Positions 1 to 9,506 of a stretch of 64,000 bases of DNA are shown in pieces. The stretch is taken from contig NZ_JAHZTD010000001.1 in NCBI RefSeq assembly GCF_019599275.1, forward strand, positions 1,922,001 through 1,986,000, in the 5' to 3' direction. The notes under the pieces were generated by a model. The model had not been told where the DNA came from. It ran no database searches and saw only the letters and a program-made list of their open reading frames with translations. Within the stretch, counting starts at the first letter, position 1, and the number at the start of each line of letters is the position of its first letter. The position numbers were made by a program, and so were the translations under genes. Source of the stretch: Hymenobacter sp. HSC-4F20. Its GTDB lineage: Bacteria; Bacteroidota; Bacteroidia; Cytophagales; Hymenobacteraceae.

Positions 1-263
1 CAGCCATCAAAGTAGCCGTTACTACCCCCCAGGCCACAACCCGGGGGCTGGCCCGCGCCGTAGAGCACGTCTATGACCATCCGGCCGAGCGCCCCTCCAT
101 GAGCCAGGCCGGCTACGAGTTTGCCCGCACCCAAACCTGGGCGGCCCGCACCTACCGCCTCATGAAGCTCGCCAGCCACCTGGTGCCCCCGCGCCCAGCG
201 TACCGCCCCGAGCCTCCTGCCCCCACGTCCCTGCGGTCGGCGGCCACTGCGGAAGTAGCCTAG
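1..263 (+). CDS. Glycosyltransferase family 4 (C-terminal fragment)
   Basis: The reading frame is open from base 3 to a TAG at 261-263 and gives about 86 residues; the start lies outside the window. The visible part has the usual end of a GT-B fold glycosyltransferase: a valley of small residues, a helix reading AGYEFARTQTW and then a positively charged tail that is proline-rich. In family GT4 this helix (A..F....TW) packs back on the N-terminal domain. It is followed 77 bases later by another glycosyltransferase, so it is probably part of the same exopolysaccharide operon. The donor and acceptor cannot be told from this fragment. Confidence 0.6.
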   Translation, partial: AIKVAVTTPQATTRGLARAVEHVYDHPAERPSMSQAGYEFARTQTWAARTYRLMKLASHLVPPRPAYRPEPPAPTSLRSAATAEVA

Positions 264-340
264 GCCCCCACATGCCCCGGCACGGCAGCTTACACGCCTT
301 CTGTTTTCTGCGCTACCTATTCTCCTCTCTCCTCTTGCTT

Positions 341-1180
341 ATGCTCTACATCGTTATACCCGTTTTTAACCGCAAAGACTTTACGCGGGCCTGCCTGGAC
401 TCATTGCGCCAGCAAACTGTGCCGGAGTTCCGGGTGGTAGTGGTCGACGACGGCTCCACCGATGGCACCGGACTGATGCTGCGCACGGAGTTTCCGGAGG
501 TGCTCATCGAGGAGGGCGACGGTAACCTGTTTTGGACGGCGGGCGTGAACCTGGGCATCCGGCGGGCGCTGGCCGAGGGAGCTACCCGCATCATGACGCT
601 CAACAACGACGTAGTAGCCGCCCCCGACTTCCTGGCCCGGATGCTGGATTGGTCTGACGCCCACCCAACGGCCGTGCTGGGCGCTCTGGAACTGGACGTA
701 ACCACCGGGAAGCCCGTATACGGAGGCGAAACCTTGGACTGGCGCACCAACACCCGCCGCGACCTTCTGGAAACCCTCCCTGCCGAGCAGCGCCGCGGCC
801 TGCACCCAGTTACTTATCTGCCGGGGCGGGGCCTACTGATTCCGCGGCTTGTGCTGGAAACGATTGGCCTTTTCGATGAGAAGCGCCTGCCCCACTACCT
901 CGCCGACTTTGACTATACCAGTGTAGCCCGCCGCCACGGTTTCCCGGTATACTGCAACTACGATGCGCACCTAAGCACTTACCCTGAGGAGAGTGGCCAG
1001 GAAATAACCCGCCGCCAGCGTAGCCTGCGCGGGTACTACCAGCACTTGTTCGGCATCCGGGGCGGGGGCAACCTGCGCAACTTCACGTATTTCAGCCTCA
1101 AGAACTGTCCGCGGCCCTACCTGCCTTACTTTCTGCTCAATGGCTATGCCCGGCGGCTGGTAGGCTATTTTCTGCACTAG
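341..1180 (+). CDS. Glycosyltransferase family 2 (rhamnosyltransferase-like)
   Basis: A 279-residue GT-A fold transferase. It starts MLYIVIPVFNRK, the classic first strand of GT2 enzymes, has the VVVDDGSTDGT nucleotide-binding segment around residue 35, and an NNDVV motif near residue 86 in the place of the DxD metal site. The frame is open back to 272, but the extra 23 residues are not family-like, so I start at the ATG at 341. The C-terminal half (GLFDEKRLPHYLADFDYT) resembles WbbL-type rhamnosyltransferases. It should add one sugar to a lipid-linked repeat unit at the cytoplasmic face. Substrate is unknown. Confidence 0.88.
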   Translation: MLYIVIPVFNRKDFTRACLDSLRQQTVPEFRVVVVDDGSTDGTGLMLRTEFPEVLIEEGDGNLFWTAGVNLGIRRALAEGATRIMTLNNDVVAAPDFLARMLDWSDAHPTAVLGALELDVTTGKPVYGGETLDWRTNTRRDLLETLPAEQRRGLHPVTYLPGRGLLIPRLVLETIGLFDEKRLPHYLADFDYTSVARRHGFPVYCNYDAHLSTYPEESGQEITRRQRSLRGYYQHLFGIRGGGNLRNFTYFSLKNCPRPYLPYFLLNGYARRLVGYFLH

Positions 1181-1239
1181 CCTGCCAGCGCGGTACGTTT
1201 GTCCTGCCCTGTTCGTCCCACCCTTTCCTTTCCCGCCTC

Positions 1240-2424
1240 ATGGCAACTACCTCCATCCTGCGGTTGCTTTGGGCTGCGGGGCTCCTACTGCTGGTCAGCC
1301 AATGCAGCCTCGCCGGCCCGGATGCTACCCTTGTCATCACGCGCGGCGGCACCTACTCCGGCCGCTACACCAGCACTGCTTCCGGGCAGGCCTGCCTCCG
1401 CATTGCCACCACCGAGCCCGTAGTGCTGGACGGCTGTGAGCTGCGCGGCCCCGGCCGCCTGATTGACGCTACCGCCGGCGGCGCCCGCTTAACCGTGCGC
1501 AACTGCCGCGGCTACGGACTGCCCGCCACCCTGGATAACCAAGCTCGCGGCCGATTCCTAGAAGTGAATAGTGGCGTCAGCTTGCTGGTAGAACACAATT
1601 ACCTGGAGCAAACGTCCGGGGTGCTCGTCTACCAGTGGAGCGGCGACGGCTCGCCGGCGCAAACGATTACGGTGCGCTTCAATCAGGCCAAAAACATTGA
1701 TGGCCGCTACCGCAACGGGGGCGGGGCCCACGTGAGCTTTCTGCAACTGAACGAGGTGCACGGGGTAGGCCATATCGATATAGCCTGGAACCAGGTGATC
1801 AACGAGCCCAACAACAGCCTCGTAGAGGATAACATCAACCTGCACAACTCCTCCGGCACCCCGGCTAGCCCGCTGCGCGTGCACGACAACTATATTCAGG
1901 GGGCCTACCCCATCCCGGCCACAGCAGCTACGTTTACCGGCTCGGGCATCACCACCGATGGGGATGGCTCCTCGGCTCTAACAACTACTGCCTACGTGGA
2001 AGCTTACCAGAACCAGGTGGTAAGCACCTGCAACGCGGCCATGAATATTGCCGCCGGCCACCACAACACGTTCCACCACAACCGCATGATTACCAGCGGG
2101 CTGCTTCCTGACAGCTCCCGCCTGCGGGCTACGTACGCGGCCACGTCCATTTTCAACGCGTATGAAAAGCCGGCCACCGTATTTTTTGCTAACCGCGTGG
2201 CCGATAATACTATTGGCTTCGTGAAGTGGGGCTACAACGCGCCTTTCCCCGACCGGCACGATCTGAGCACGAATGCCTGCTCGCCTTGCACGGGTACGCA
2301 CCACGTGCCCGGGCCGATTACCCTGCAGCTGGAGCGCCTGGAACTACCCTCTTGGCGGCGTCGGCTGCGCCAAACCGGGCAAGTGGTTGGGCCCCGTACC
2401 TTGCCTCAGCCGCGCAAAAAATAA
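1240..2424 (+). CDS. Secreted right-handed beta-helix protein (short paralogue)
   Basis: A 394-residue exported protein. Residues 1-25 form a signal peptide (LLWAAGLLLLVSQCSLAG); the Cys is not in a good lipobox, so signal peptidase I cleavage is more likely. The rest is a parallel beta-helix of the pectate-lyase/NosD type, with asparagine-rich turns such as RFNQAKNIDGRYRNGGG and NEPNNSLVEDN. It is a close paralogue of the next gene over its whole length, sharing many identical blocks, but it lacks the proline linker and C-terminal binding domains found there and ends in a basic tail (PSWRRRLRQTG). Proteins of this type can be polysaccharide lyases or epimerases, or structural; no catalytic residues can be assigned with confidence. 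It lies among capsule genes, which suggests it acts on or with the exported polysaccharide. Confidence 0.75.
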   Translation: MATTSILRLLWAAGLLLLVSQCSLAGPDATLVITRGGTYSGRYTSTASGQACLRIATTEPVVLDGCELRGPGRLIDATAGGARLTVRNCRGYGLPATLDNQARGRFLEVNSGVSLLVEHNYLEQTSGVLVYQWSGDGSPAQTITVRFNQAKNIDGRYRNGGGAHVSFLQLNEVHGVGHIDIAWNQVINEPNNSLVEDNINLHNSSGTPASPLRVHDNYIQGAYPIPATAATFTGSGITTDGDGSSALTTTAYVEAYQNQVVSTCNAAMNIAAGHHNTFHHNRMITSGLLPDSSRLRATYAATSIFNAYEKPATVFFANRVADNTIGFVKWGYNAPFPDRHDLSTNACSPCTGTHHVPGPITLQLERLELPSWRRRLRQTGQVVGPRTLPQPRKK

Positions 2425-2478
2425 CAAGGGTAGTACACACCAGTATTGGGTAAACTATTGAATACCAGAACTAGGTAT

Positions 2479-2557
2479 TTTTTAATGCCCGAATTTTATA
2501 CAATCAGCTTGTCCGACGCCTACAAGCTGATTTTTCGCGTCTATCGGGCATTAAAAA
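2479..2557. repeat. Nested palindrome (two-level inverted repeat)
   Basis: The outer arms are 14 bases (2479-2492 with 2544-2557; TTTTTAATGCCCGA and its complement) and inside them is a second perfect pair of 11-base arms (2502-2512 with 2522-2532; AATCAGCTTGT/ACAAGCTGATT). The T run is on the left and the A run on the right, so it is not an ordinary plus-strand terminator; on the minus strand it would end in U's. It may be a small non-autonomous element, a bidirectional terminator or a structured RNA. Confidence 0.7.
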
Positions 2558-2592
2558 TAAAAATAGTACAATTAATATTTTTACAGACCGTG

Positions 2593-2622
2593 TTTGTCTT
2601 TTCAATCTGTTTTATACATTTG
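2593..2622 (+). promoter_or_regulatory. Bacteroidota-type promoter
   Basis: TTTG at 2593-2596, an 18-base spacer, and TACATTTG at 2615-2622, a full match to TAnnTTTG. The expected start site is near 2629. It reads toward the large beta-helix gene at 3052, some 420 bases downstream. Confidence 0.6.
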
Positions 2623-3051
2623 CATTGAACCAAAGGAATCAATATAGAACTTTTCAAAGTCTATTATTGAGCAGGTTACCCAAGAAGCAACCGTATACCC
2701 GTAGTTTCAGCTATGCGGATTGCACCTAACGGGGAACCGCAAGTTCAGCGGGCTACGGTAGCCCCTGGTGGCTGTAAATGGAACGTGCAGAGTGCTAAAT
2801 AGAGTTGCCACAACAATTTACGCTTAGTTTGACCAGCAAGATGTCTGTACTGGTTGCTTCGAGGCACGGCCAGACCTGCACCAGGCGCCGGGTGCTTTTC
2901 TTGGACCAAGCCGGAACAGAGGTACTGCAGGCTGAATAAGTGGGCAAGGCACAAATAGCACAAATTTCATTCAGCCATCGGGAACAAATTGACTTACGGA
3001 GTAGAATTCTCACTCATTCCTACCTGGTTTCTTTCTTTGAAGGCTCACAGA

Positions 3052-5724
3052 ATGCAAAAAGCCCTCGGACTACATTTTTCCCTGATGACTCAACGCAACC
3101 GCTCTGGCGCCCATTTCCTGCCGCTGTCGGCAGTAGTATTGCTCCTTAACCTGGCCCCGACGGCCAGCCACGCCCAGGGGCAGTATCCCACGAATATCAC
3201 CTACTCGGCCCCCATTACTATTACGCAAGGGGGCACATACACCGGCAACTTCCGCAGCACAGACTCCAATGTGCCGTGCATCCGGATCCAGACCACGCAG
3301 CCGGTTACCATCAAGAACTGCGTGCTGGTGGGGGCCGGCGACCTGATTGACGCCAAAAATGGCGGCTCCACGCTGGTGATTACCAACAACAAAGGCTACG
3401 GCATTCAGCAGAGCGTGGATGGCCGCCGCCACGGCCGCTTTGTGGAAGTAAACTCAGGCCGCTCGGTGCGTATCGAAAACAACTACTTTGAGCATACCAC
3501 GGGCATTACGGCCTACCAGTGGAGCGGCGACGGCTCGGCTTCCCAAACCCTGACGGTGCGCTTCAACCAAGCTAAAAACATTGACGGGCGCTACCGCAAC
3601 GGCGGGGGCCAGTACGTGCAGTTCTGTGGCCTGAACCAGGTGCGCAACGTAGGCAACATCGAAATAGCCTGGAATCAGGTGATCAATGAGCCCAACAACA
3701 GCTTGGTAGAAGATAACATCAACTTCTATAACTCGGGTGGTACCCAGCAGAGCCCGGCCCGCGTACACAACAACTACGTGCAGGGCGCCTACCCCTACCC
3801 CGCCAACAGCGGCACCTTCACGGGAACGGGCATGACCACGGATGGGGATGGCTCCTCGCCCTCAACCACTACGGCTTTCGTTAACGCCTACGAAAACCAG
3901 TTCATCTCGACCTGCAACGCGGCCATGAACATTGCCGCCGGCCACGACATCAAGTACTACAACAACCGGATGGTGACCAGCGGGTTACTGCCCGATGGCT
4001 CCCGCCTGAACGCCACCTACGCGGCTACCTCCATCTTCAACGCCTACCAGCAGCCGGGCAGCGTGTTCTTTGGCAATGCCAGCACGAACAACACCATCGG
4101 CTTTATCAAGTGGGGCTACAACGTTCCCTTCCAGGACCGCCACGATCTAAGCTCCGGGGCGTGCTCTAACTGCACCGGCACCACGCACTTACCCAACCCC
4201 ATCACGCTCCAGACCGAGCAGAACGAGCGGACTCTCTGGCAGCAAAAGCTTCAGCAGAATGGCATTACCCTGGGCGCCGACGGCACGAACACGGCCCCTG
4301 CTCCGGCACCTGCTCCGGCCCCAACCGTGTCGGCGCCGGTAGCTACTACGCCGGCTCCAACTCCCGCCAATGCCACCTTTGTTCGGGCTATTAACGTGAA
4401 CGGCCCGGCCACCACTATTGATGGGCGTAGCTGGGAAGCCAGCAACGGCGCCAGTGGCGTGCAGATCAACGGCAGTGGGTTTGCCAACCAGAACATATCC
4501 CTCTCGCCGGCTACGGATGCAGCCCGGGCCAGCATGATCCGCTCCTCCGTGCACAGCAACTCCCTGCATGCCAGCATGAGTGTCAGCAATGGTACCTACC
4601 TGGTGTATGCCTATGTGTGGGAAGACAACAATGCGGAAACGTACAGCATCCGTCTGGAAGGCCAAGTTGTCCTGAGCAACTACAACAGCGGTACGGCCGG
4701 CCACTGGGACCGACTGGGTCCGTTCACGGTTAACGTAACGGACGGCACCCTTTCGCTGGCAACCTCCGGGGGTACTATCAACCTGTCGGGCGTAGAAATT
4801 TGGCGTCAAAACACGACCACTGCGCCGGCCAACCAAGCCCCCACGGTTAGCCTGGCCGCTGGCAGCAGCACCGTTCCTGTAAACACAGCCCTGGCCCTGA
4901 CGGCTACTGCTGCCGACGCCGATGGCTCGGTAACGAAGGTAGAGTTCTACAACGGCTCGACCAAGCTGGGTGAAGACAGCTCAGCCCCTTATCAGCTGAG
5001 CTGGACGCCTACTGCCACCGGTACCCTCTCCCTGACGGCCCACGCCACCGATAACGCTGGGGCTACGACCACTTCGGCTGCCGTTAACGTCAGCGTGACT
5101 GCCGCTACGGCTTCCACGTCCACGGCAAACTCGGTGTTCTACCGTGCCATTAACCTCAACGGCGCTGCTACCTCTCTGGACGGCAATGCTTGGGAAGGCA
5201 ACTCGGCCCCGAATTACTCTACCAATGGCTCCCGCTTCGCTAACCAGGGCGTTACGCTGAATCCGGCCACTACCACGGCCCGGGCCCAGATGATTCGCTC
5301 CTCGGTGTACTCGCGCAACCTGAGCTTTACGATGAGCAACGTGCCCAACGGCTCGTACGAGGTATACGCTTATATCTGGGAAGACAACCACGCCCAAACG
5401 ATTAACATCAGCCTCAACGGACAATCCGTGCTCAGCAACCACAACACCGGCTCGGCTGGGTCCTGGAGCAAGGTTGGCCCCTTCGCCGTAACCGTAACCA
5501 ACGGCACCATTCAGCTAACTAGCTCGGGCGGCGACCTAAACCTTTCGGGGGTGGAAGTATGGCGTAAAACCACTACAACGGCCTTCCAGCCCGTGCCTTC
5601 TACCTCGCTGGCCCCCATGGCTACCCAGCTGAACCCGGTTGCCAGCTCGGCCCCCATGGAAACGGGAGCAATGCCGGCACTGCTTGTAGCCCTAGCGGCT
5701 GATTCGCGCCGGCGCGTAAGCTAG
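3052..5724 (+). CDS. Secreted beta-helix protein with two malectin-like domains and an Ig-like domain
   Basis: An 890-residue exported protein. The ATG at 3052 has an AAGG about 9 bases upstream; the in-frame ATG at 3085 gives a more standard signal peptide (SAVVLLLNLAPTASHAQ, cleaved after SHA), so 3085 is the alternative. Order of parts: signal peptide; beta-helix (roughly 40-400), paralogous to the gene at 1240; Pro-Ala linker (APAPAPAPAP); a malectin-like beta-sandwich (FVRAINVNGPATTIDG... LSGVEIWR); a bacterial Ig-like domain (APTVSLAAGSSTVPV, ADADGSVTKVEFYNG); a second malectin-like domain ending LSGVEVWR; and a short tail with LLVALA followed by SRRRVS. No type IX sorting tail is seen. 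The two binding domains suggest attachment to a glycan, so it may be a lyase, epimerase or structural partner of the exopolysaccharide made by this locus. Confidence 0.75.
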   Translation: MQKALGLHFSLMTQRNRSGAHFLPLSAVVLLLNLAPTASHAQGQYPTNITYSAPITITQGGTYTGNFRSTDSNVPCIRIQTTQPVTIKNCVLVGAGDLIDAKNGGSTLVITNNKGYGIQQSVDGRRHGRFVEVNSGRSVRIENNYFEHTTGITAYQWSGDGSASQTLTVRFNQAKNIDGRYRNGGGQYVQFCGLNQVRNVGNIEIAWNQVINEPNNSLVEDNINFYNSGGTQQSPARVHNNYVQGAYPYPANSGTFTGTGMTTDGDGSSPSTTTAFVNAYENQFISTCNAAMNIAAGHDIKYYNNRMVTSGLLPDGSRLNATYAATSIFNAYQQPGSVFFGNASTNNTIGFIKWGYNVPFQDRHDLSSGACSNCTGTTHLPNPITLQTEQNERTLWQQKLQQNGITLGADGTNTAPAPAPAPAPTVSAPVATTPAPTPANATFVRAINVNGPATTIDGRSWEASNGASGVQINGSGFANQNISLSPATDAARASMIRSSVHSNSLHASMSVSNGTYLVYAYVWEDNNAETYSIRLEGQVVLSNYNSGTAGHWDRLGPFTVNVTDGTLSLATSGGTINLSGVEIWRQNTTTAPANQAPTVSLAAGSSTVPVNTALALTATAADADGSVTKVEFYNGSTKLGEDSSAPYQLSWTPTATGTLSLTAHATDNAGATTTSAAVNVSVTAATASTSTANSVFYRAINLNGAATSLDGNAWEGNSAPNYSTNGSRFANQGVTLNPATTTARAQMIRSSVYSRNLSFTMSNVPNGSYEVYAYIWEDNHAQTINISLNGQSVLSNHNTGSAGSWSKVGPFAVTVTNGTIQLTSSGGDLNLSGVEVWRKTTTTAFQPVPSTSLAPMATQLNPVASSAPMETGAMPALLVALAADSRRRVS

Positions 5725-5763
5725 CCCCGTAGGTAGCTGTTCGCCTTAGCTTCTGGCCACGTT

Positions 5764-5804
5764 AAAAAAGCCTGATTCCTTTAAAAGGAGTCAGGCTTTT
5801 TTTT
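5764..5804 (+). terminator. Rho-independent terminator
   Basis: A-rich stem AAAAAAGCCTGA...TCAGGCTTTTTTTT with an inner TCCTTT/AAAGGA pairing, directly after the beta-helix gene, followed by eight T's. The symmetric A and T tracts could stop transcription from either side. Confidence 0.9.
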
Positions 5805-5993
5805 GTGGGTTAAATCGGCCTCTACAAGGCGGCAGGGCCGAATTGACGCGCAGTATTTTAACTTATTCAATATATAGAATAAATTTTTCTACAAAATAGG
5901 TTGTTTATCAAGTTCAAAATACAATAATTTGTCGTTAAAGTTATACAGCAAAGTATTCTACTGTGCTGCTTTCTCACTTCCTTCTCTTCCTCT

Positions 5994-7106
5994 ATGAAGC
6001 GCGCACTTATTACGGGCATCACGGGCCAGGACGGCTCTTACTTAGCAGAATTGCTCCTGAGCAAGGGATACGAGGTGCACGGCATCAAGCGCCGTTCCTC
6101 CATGTTCAATACCGAGCGGATTGACCACCTCTACCAAGACCCTCACGAGAAGAATGTGCGCTTTAAGCTGCACTACGGCGACCTGAGCGACTCGACCAAC
6201 CTGATTCGGATTGTGCAGGAGGTACAGCCCGACGAGATATACAACCTGGGGGCCATGTCGCACGTGAAGGTGTCGTTTGACACGCCTGAGTACACGGCCG
6301 ACGTGGACGGGGTGGGTACGCTGCGGCTGCTGGAGGCAGTGCGCATTCTGGGCCTGATGCACAAAACACGCATCTACCAGGCCAGCACCTCGGAGCTGTA
6401 CGGGCTGGTGCAGGAAGTACCCCAGCGCGAAACCACCCCCTTCTACCCCCGTTCGCCCTACGCCGTAGCCAAGCTGTACGGTTTCTGGATTACAGTGAAT
6501 TATCGGGAAGCCTATGGTATGTACGCCTGCAACGGCATTCTTTTCAACCACGAAAGCCCGCAGCGGGGCGAAACCTTTGTGACCCGCAAGATTACCCGCG
6601 CCGCCGCCCGTATTGCCCTGGGCCTGCAGGACAAGCTGTACCTGGGTAACCTCGACGCCAAGCGCGACTGGGGCCACGCCAAAGACTACGTGGAAGCCAT
6701 GTGGCGCATGCTGCAGCAGGAACAGCCCCGCGACTACGTGGTGGCCACCGGCGTAACCACCACCGTGCGCGAGTTTGTGCGCCTAGCCTTTGCCGAGCTG
6801 GGCATTGAGGTAGGTTTCAGCGGCGACGGCGCCAACGAAACAGCATTTGTGGTAGCCTGCCACCATCCTGATTTTCAGCTCCCCCTGGGCCAGGAAGTAG
6901 TAGCCGTAGACCCGGCTTACTTCCGCCCCACGGAGGTTGAGTTACTCATTGGCGACCCCACGCGGGCTAAAACTGAGCTGGGCTGGGAGCCGCAGTATGA
7001 TTTACCGGCTCTGGTGCAAGACATGGTGCAGGCCGACCTGCGCCTGTTCCGCCGCGATGCGGTGCTCCTGGAAGCCGGCCACCAGATTATGTACCACGAT
7101 GAATAG
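5994..7106 (+). CDS. gmd: GDP-mannose 4,6-dehydratase
   Basis: A 370-residue short-chain dehydrogenase that converts GDP-D-mannose to GDP-4-keto-6-deoxymannose, the first step to GDP-L-fucose. The N-terminus [19 protein letters not shown] is the Gmd form of the TGxxGxxG nucleotide site; STSELYG supplies the catalytic Ser/Thr and Glu and YAVAKLYG the Tyr-Lys pair; [19 protein letters not shown] is characteristic of the family. Length is normal. It is followed by fcl, completing the pathway. The upstream 190 bases are AT-rich and probably carry its promoter, but I see no exact -33/-7 pair. Confidence 0.97.
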   Translation: MKRALITGITGQDGSYLAELLLSKGYEVHGIKRRSSMFNTERIDHLYQDPHEKNVRFKLHYGDLSDSTNLIRIVQEVQPDEIYNLGAMSHVKVSFDTPEYTADVDGVGTLRLLEAVRILGLMHKTRIYQASTSELYGLVQEVPQRETTPFYPRSPYAVAKLYGFWITVNYREAYGMYACNGILFNHESPQRGETFVTRKITRAAARIALGLQDKLYLGNLDAKRDWGHAKDYVEAMWRMLQQEQPRDYVVATGVTTTVREFVRLAFAELGIEVGFSGDGANETAFVVACHHPDFQLPLGQEVVAVDPAYFRPTEVELLIGDPTRAKTELGWEPQYDLPALVQDMVQADLRLFRRDAVLLEAGHQIMYHDE

Positions 7107-7248
7107 CTTTTAGGATAAAACGGCGCCATAAGGAGGGGCGGAGGCTACGCAGCTACAGGGCAACTGGCTCCTGCTTACCTCCGCGCCCTATCCCCTCTAC
7201 CCCCTCCTTCCTCCCTTCCCTCTTACCCTACCTCAGCCTCTCTCCCCG

Positions 7249-8199
7249 ATGGAATTAAACGCTAAAATATACGTGGCCGGCCACCGTGGCATGGTGGGCG
7301 CAGCCCTGGTGCGCCGCCTGCAGCGCGCTGGCTACCACCATATCGTTACCCGTACTTCTCAGGAGCTGGACCTGCGCGACCAAGCCGCCGTGGAAGATTT
7401 CTTTGCCCTCGAAAATCCTGAGTACGTGCTGCTGGCCGCGGCCAAAGTGGGTGGCATTCAGGCCAACAATACCTACCGCGCCGACTTCCTCTACGACAAC
7501 CTGATGATTCAGAGCAACGTGCTGCGGGAAAGCCAGCGGTGCGGAGTGCGCAAGCTGCTGTTCCTGGGTTCCTCCTGCATTTATCCGCGCCTGGCCCAGC
7601 AACCTATCAAAGAGGAATACCTGCTCTCGGGGGCCCTGGAGCCCACCAACGAGCCCTACGCCATTGCCAAAATTGCCGGCCTTAAGCTCTGCGAGGCCTA
7701 CCGGGCCCAGCACGGCTGTAACTTCATTACGGCTATGCCCACCAACCTCTACGGCCCCGGCGACAACTACGACAGCCACAACTCCCACGTGCTGCCGGCC
7801 CTGCTGCGCAAGTTCTCGGAGGCGGTAACCCTGGGCCTGCCCCGGGTGCCGGTGTGGGGCACGGGCACCCCGCGCCGCGAGTTCCTGCACGTGGATGACC
7901 TGGCCGACGCCTGCCTCCACCTGCTGCTCCACTACGACGGGGCCGAGCCCGTCAACATCGGGACCGGCCGCGACATCAGCATTCAGGAACTGGCCGACCT
8001 GGTGGCCGAGCTCACGGGCTACGCCGGCGAAATCCTGTTTGACTTTTCCAAGCCCGATGGCACGCCCCGCAAGCTCCTGGATGTAAGCAAGCTCCATGCG
8101 CTGGGCTGGCACCACACCATTGGCCTGCGCGAAGGCATTACGGCTGTGCTGCAATCGGCCGACTGGCAGCGCGCTACTGCCCGGCCCCAATTCGCCTAA
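7249..8199 (+). CDS. fcl: GDP-L-fucose synthase (epimerase/reductase)
   Basis: A 316-residue bifunctional 3,5-epimerase/4-reductase that turns GDP-4-keto-6-deoxymannose into GDP-L-fucose with [13 protein letters not shown] near the start binds the cofactor; LGSSCIYPR and [10 protein letters not shown] give the Ser, Tyr and Lys; [11 protein letters not shown] is typical of the C-terminal part. It lies 142 bases after gmd in the same direction. The product would feed the fucosyl- or related transferases of this locus. Confidence 0.97.
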   Translation: MELNAKIYVAGHRGMVGAALVRRLQRAGYHHIVTRTSQELDLRDQAAVEDFFALENPEYVLLAAAKVGGIQANNTYRADFLYDNLMIQSNVLRESQRCGVRKLLFLGSSCIYPRLAQQPIKEEYLLSGALEPTNEPYAIAKIAGLKLCEAYRAQHGCNFITAMPTNLYGPGDNYDSHNSHVLPALLRKFSEAVTLGLPRVPVWGTGTPRREFLHVDDLADACLHLLLHYDGAEPVNIGTGRDISIQELADLVAELTGYAGEILFDFSKPDGTPRKLLDVSKLHALGWHHTIGLREGITAVLQSADWQRATARPQFA

Positions 8200-8236
8200 T
8201 CTTCTCCTTCCTCTCCCCTCACTTGTTCTATTTTTT

Positions 8237-9472
8237 ATGCACGATGTTGTACTGCGGGCCCGGCGCAAAGCAGGGCGGCTATTACGCGAGTGGATACCCC
8301 AGAACCTGCACTACCGCCCGGTGGGCGTGCACCCCAGCAGCCGCGAGCTGGCGGCCCGCCCCGGCGGCGGCGTGGCGTACTTCGGGGTGGTACCGGCCTA
8401 CACCTCCCAGTTGCACGTGCCCGATGACTTCTACGACAAGGCTTCCGTGTACGAGGGCCTGCACGACAAGCCCCACCGCCAGGAGAAAGTACCGGCTGCG
8501 TTTGTGGTAGAGCTGATTGACGGCCGCGTGTACGCCGACAACTTTAACAGCGTGGCCGTTATTGCCGCCGACAACCGCCTGGTCGGGGACGTGTCGTTTC
8601 AGTACGACGGGGCCCGGTGGGACCTCACGCCCCCGGAGAGCAACAACATCTTCCGCCAGCGCTACTTTGTGGCTCCCCGGGAGCTGCCCGGCACCGTCTG
8701 CAACCTGCTTTCCGGCGGGGGCGCGGCCAGCGGCAACTACTACCACTGGCTGATTGACTCGCTGCCCCGCTTGCACCTGGTGCGCGAAGCTGGTTTGCTC
8801 GACGCGGTAGACTACTTTTTGGTCTATGATAAATCGAAGCGGTTTGTGCAGGGCACCATGGCGGCGCTGGGCATTGGGCCGGAGCGGCTGGTAGATGTCA
8901 CGGAGAACCCGCACGTGCGGGCCCGCTGCCTGCTGGCTACCCCCGGCGTGCGCGGCAACCTAACCCACACGCCCGTCTGGGCCTGCGACTTTCTGCGCAG
9001 TATTCTGCTGCCGCCGCCCGCAGTGAACCGCACCTTTAGCCCCTACATCTACATCAGCCGCCGCGATGCGCCGGGCCGACACATCCTCAACGAGGACGCC
9101 CTGGAGGCCATGCTGCGCGAATACGGCTTCGAGACGCACACGCTCACCCCCTACTCCCAGGATGAGAAAACGGCCTTGTTTGCCCAGGCAAAAGTTATTG
9201 TCTCCTCAGTAGGCGCCGGCCTGGCCAACATCGTCGTCAGCCCGCGGGGCGCTCAGCTCATTGAGCTGTTCCCGTCCAGCTTTGTAGTAGCCGATTACCT
9301 GGAGTTTACCTCCCGCCTTGGTATGGACCACCAGTACCTCGTGTGCGAAACGCCCAACCCCAGCCAGACCCGCACCGGCGCCCAGCGCGACCACCTCATC
9401 GTGGACCTGGAGGCCCTGCGCCCCCTAGTAGAAACGGCCTTGCAGCGCCAACCGGAGCCGGCTAGCGTGTAG
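8237..9472 (+). CDS. GT61-type glycosyltransferase (DUF563)
   Basis: A 411-residue protein. The ATG at 8237 (MHDVVLRARRKAG) is preferred to an upstream in-frame ATG at 8096, which lies inside fcl. The core matches family GT61: NYYHWLIDSLPRL around residue 170, YIYISRRDAPGRHILNED near 270, and VSSVGAGLANIVVSPRGAQLIELFP near 325, which carry the conserved His/Asp and Gly-rich sites of the family. It lies 37 bases after fcl and should add a sugar to the polysaccharide repeat; donor and linkage are unknown. Confidence 0.85.
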   Translation: MHDVVLRARRKAGRLLREWIPQNLHYRPVGVHPSSRELAARPGGGVAYFGVVPAYTSQLHVPDDFYDKASVYEGLHDKPHRQEKVPAAFVVELIDGRVYADNFNSVAVIAADNRLVGDVSFQYDGARWDLTPPESNNIFRQRYFVAPRELPGTVCNLLSGGGAASGNYYHWLIDSLPRLHLVREAGLLDAVDYFLVYDKSKRFVQGTMAALGIGPERLVDVTENPHVRARCLLATPGVRGNLTHTPVWACDFLRSILLPPPAVNRTFSPYIYISRRDAPGRHILNEDALEAMLREYGFETHTLTPYSQDEKTALFAQAKVIVSSVGAGLANIVVSPRGAQLIELFPSSFVVADYLEFTSRLGMDHQYLVCETPNPSQTRTGAQRDHLIVDLEALRPLVETALQRQPEPASV

Positions 9473-9506
9473 TCGGGCGTCTCTTTTCCTTCCAACTGCC
9501 TTGCTT

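Larger units (their letters stand above)
2425..3051 (+). other. Long AT-rich intergenic region with a palindrome and a promoter
   Basis: About 630 bases lie between the two beta-helix genes. The first 200 are much richer in A and T than the surroundings and hold a nested palindrome (2479-2557) and a well-formed promoter (2593-2622). The rest, about 2630-3051, has no convincing reading frame; it shows several small inverted repeats (GGGCTAC/GTAGCCC near 2750, GCACC/GGTGC near 2880-2900). If the promoter serves the downstream gene, this is an unusually long 5' leader. A separate small RNA is equally possible. Confidence 0.5.

Noticed and set aside
2446..2628. A 60-codon frame that could be a small membrane protein
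   Set aside because: It spans the nested palindrome and the promoter and has no start signals; composition explains it.
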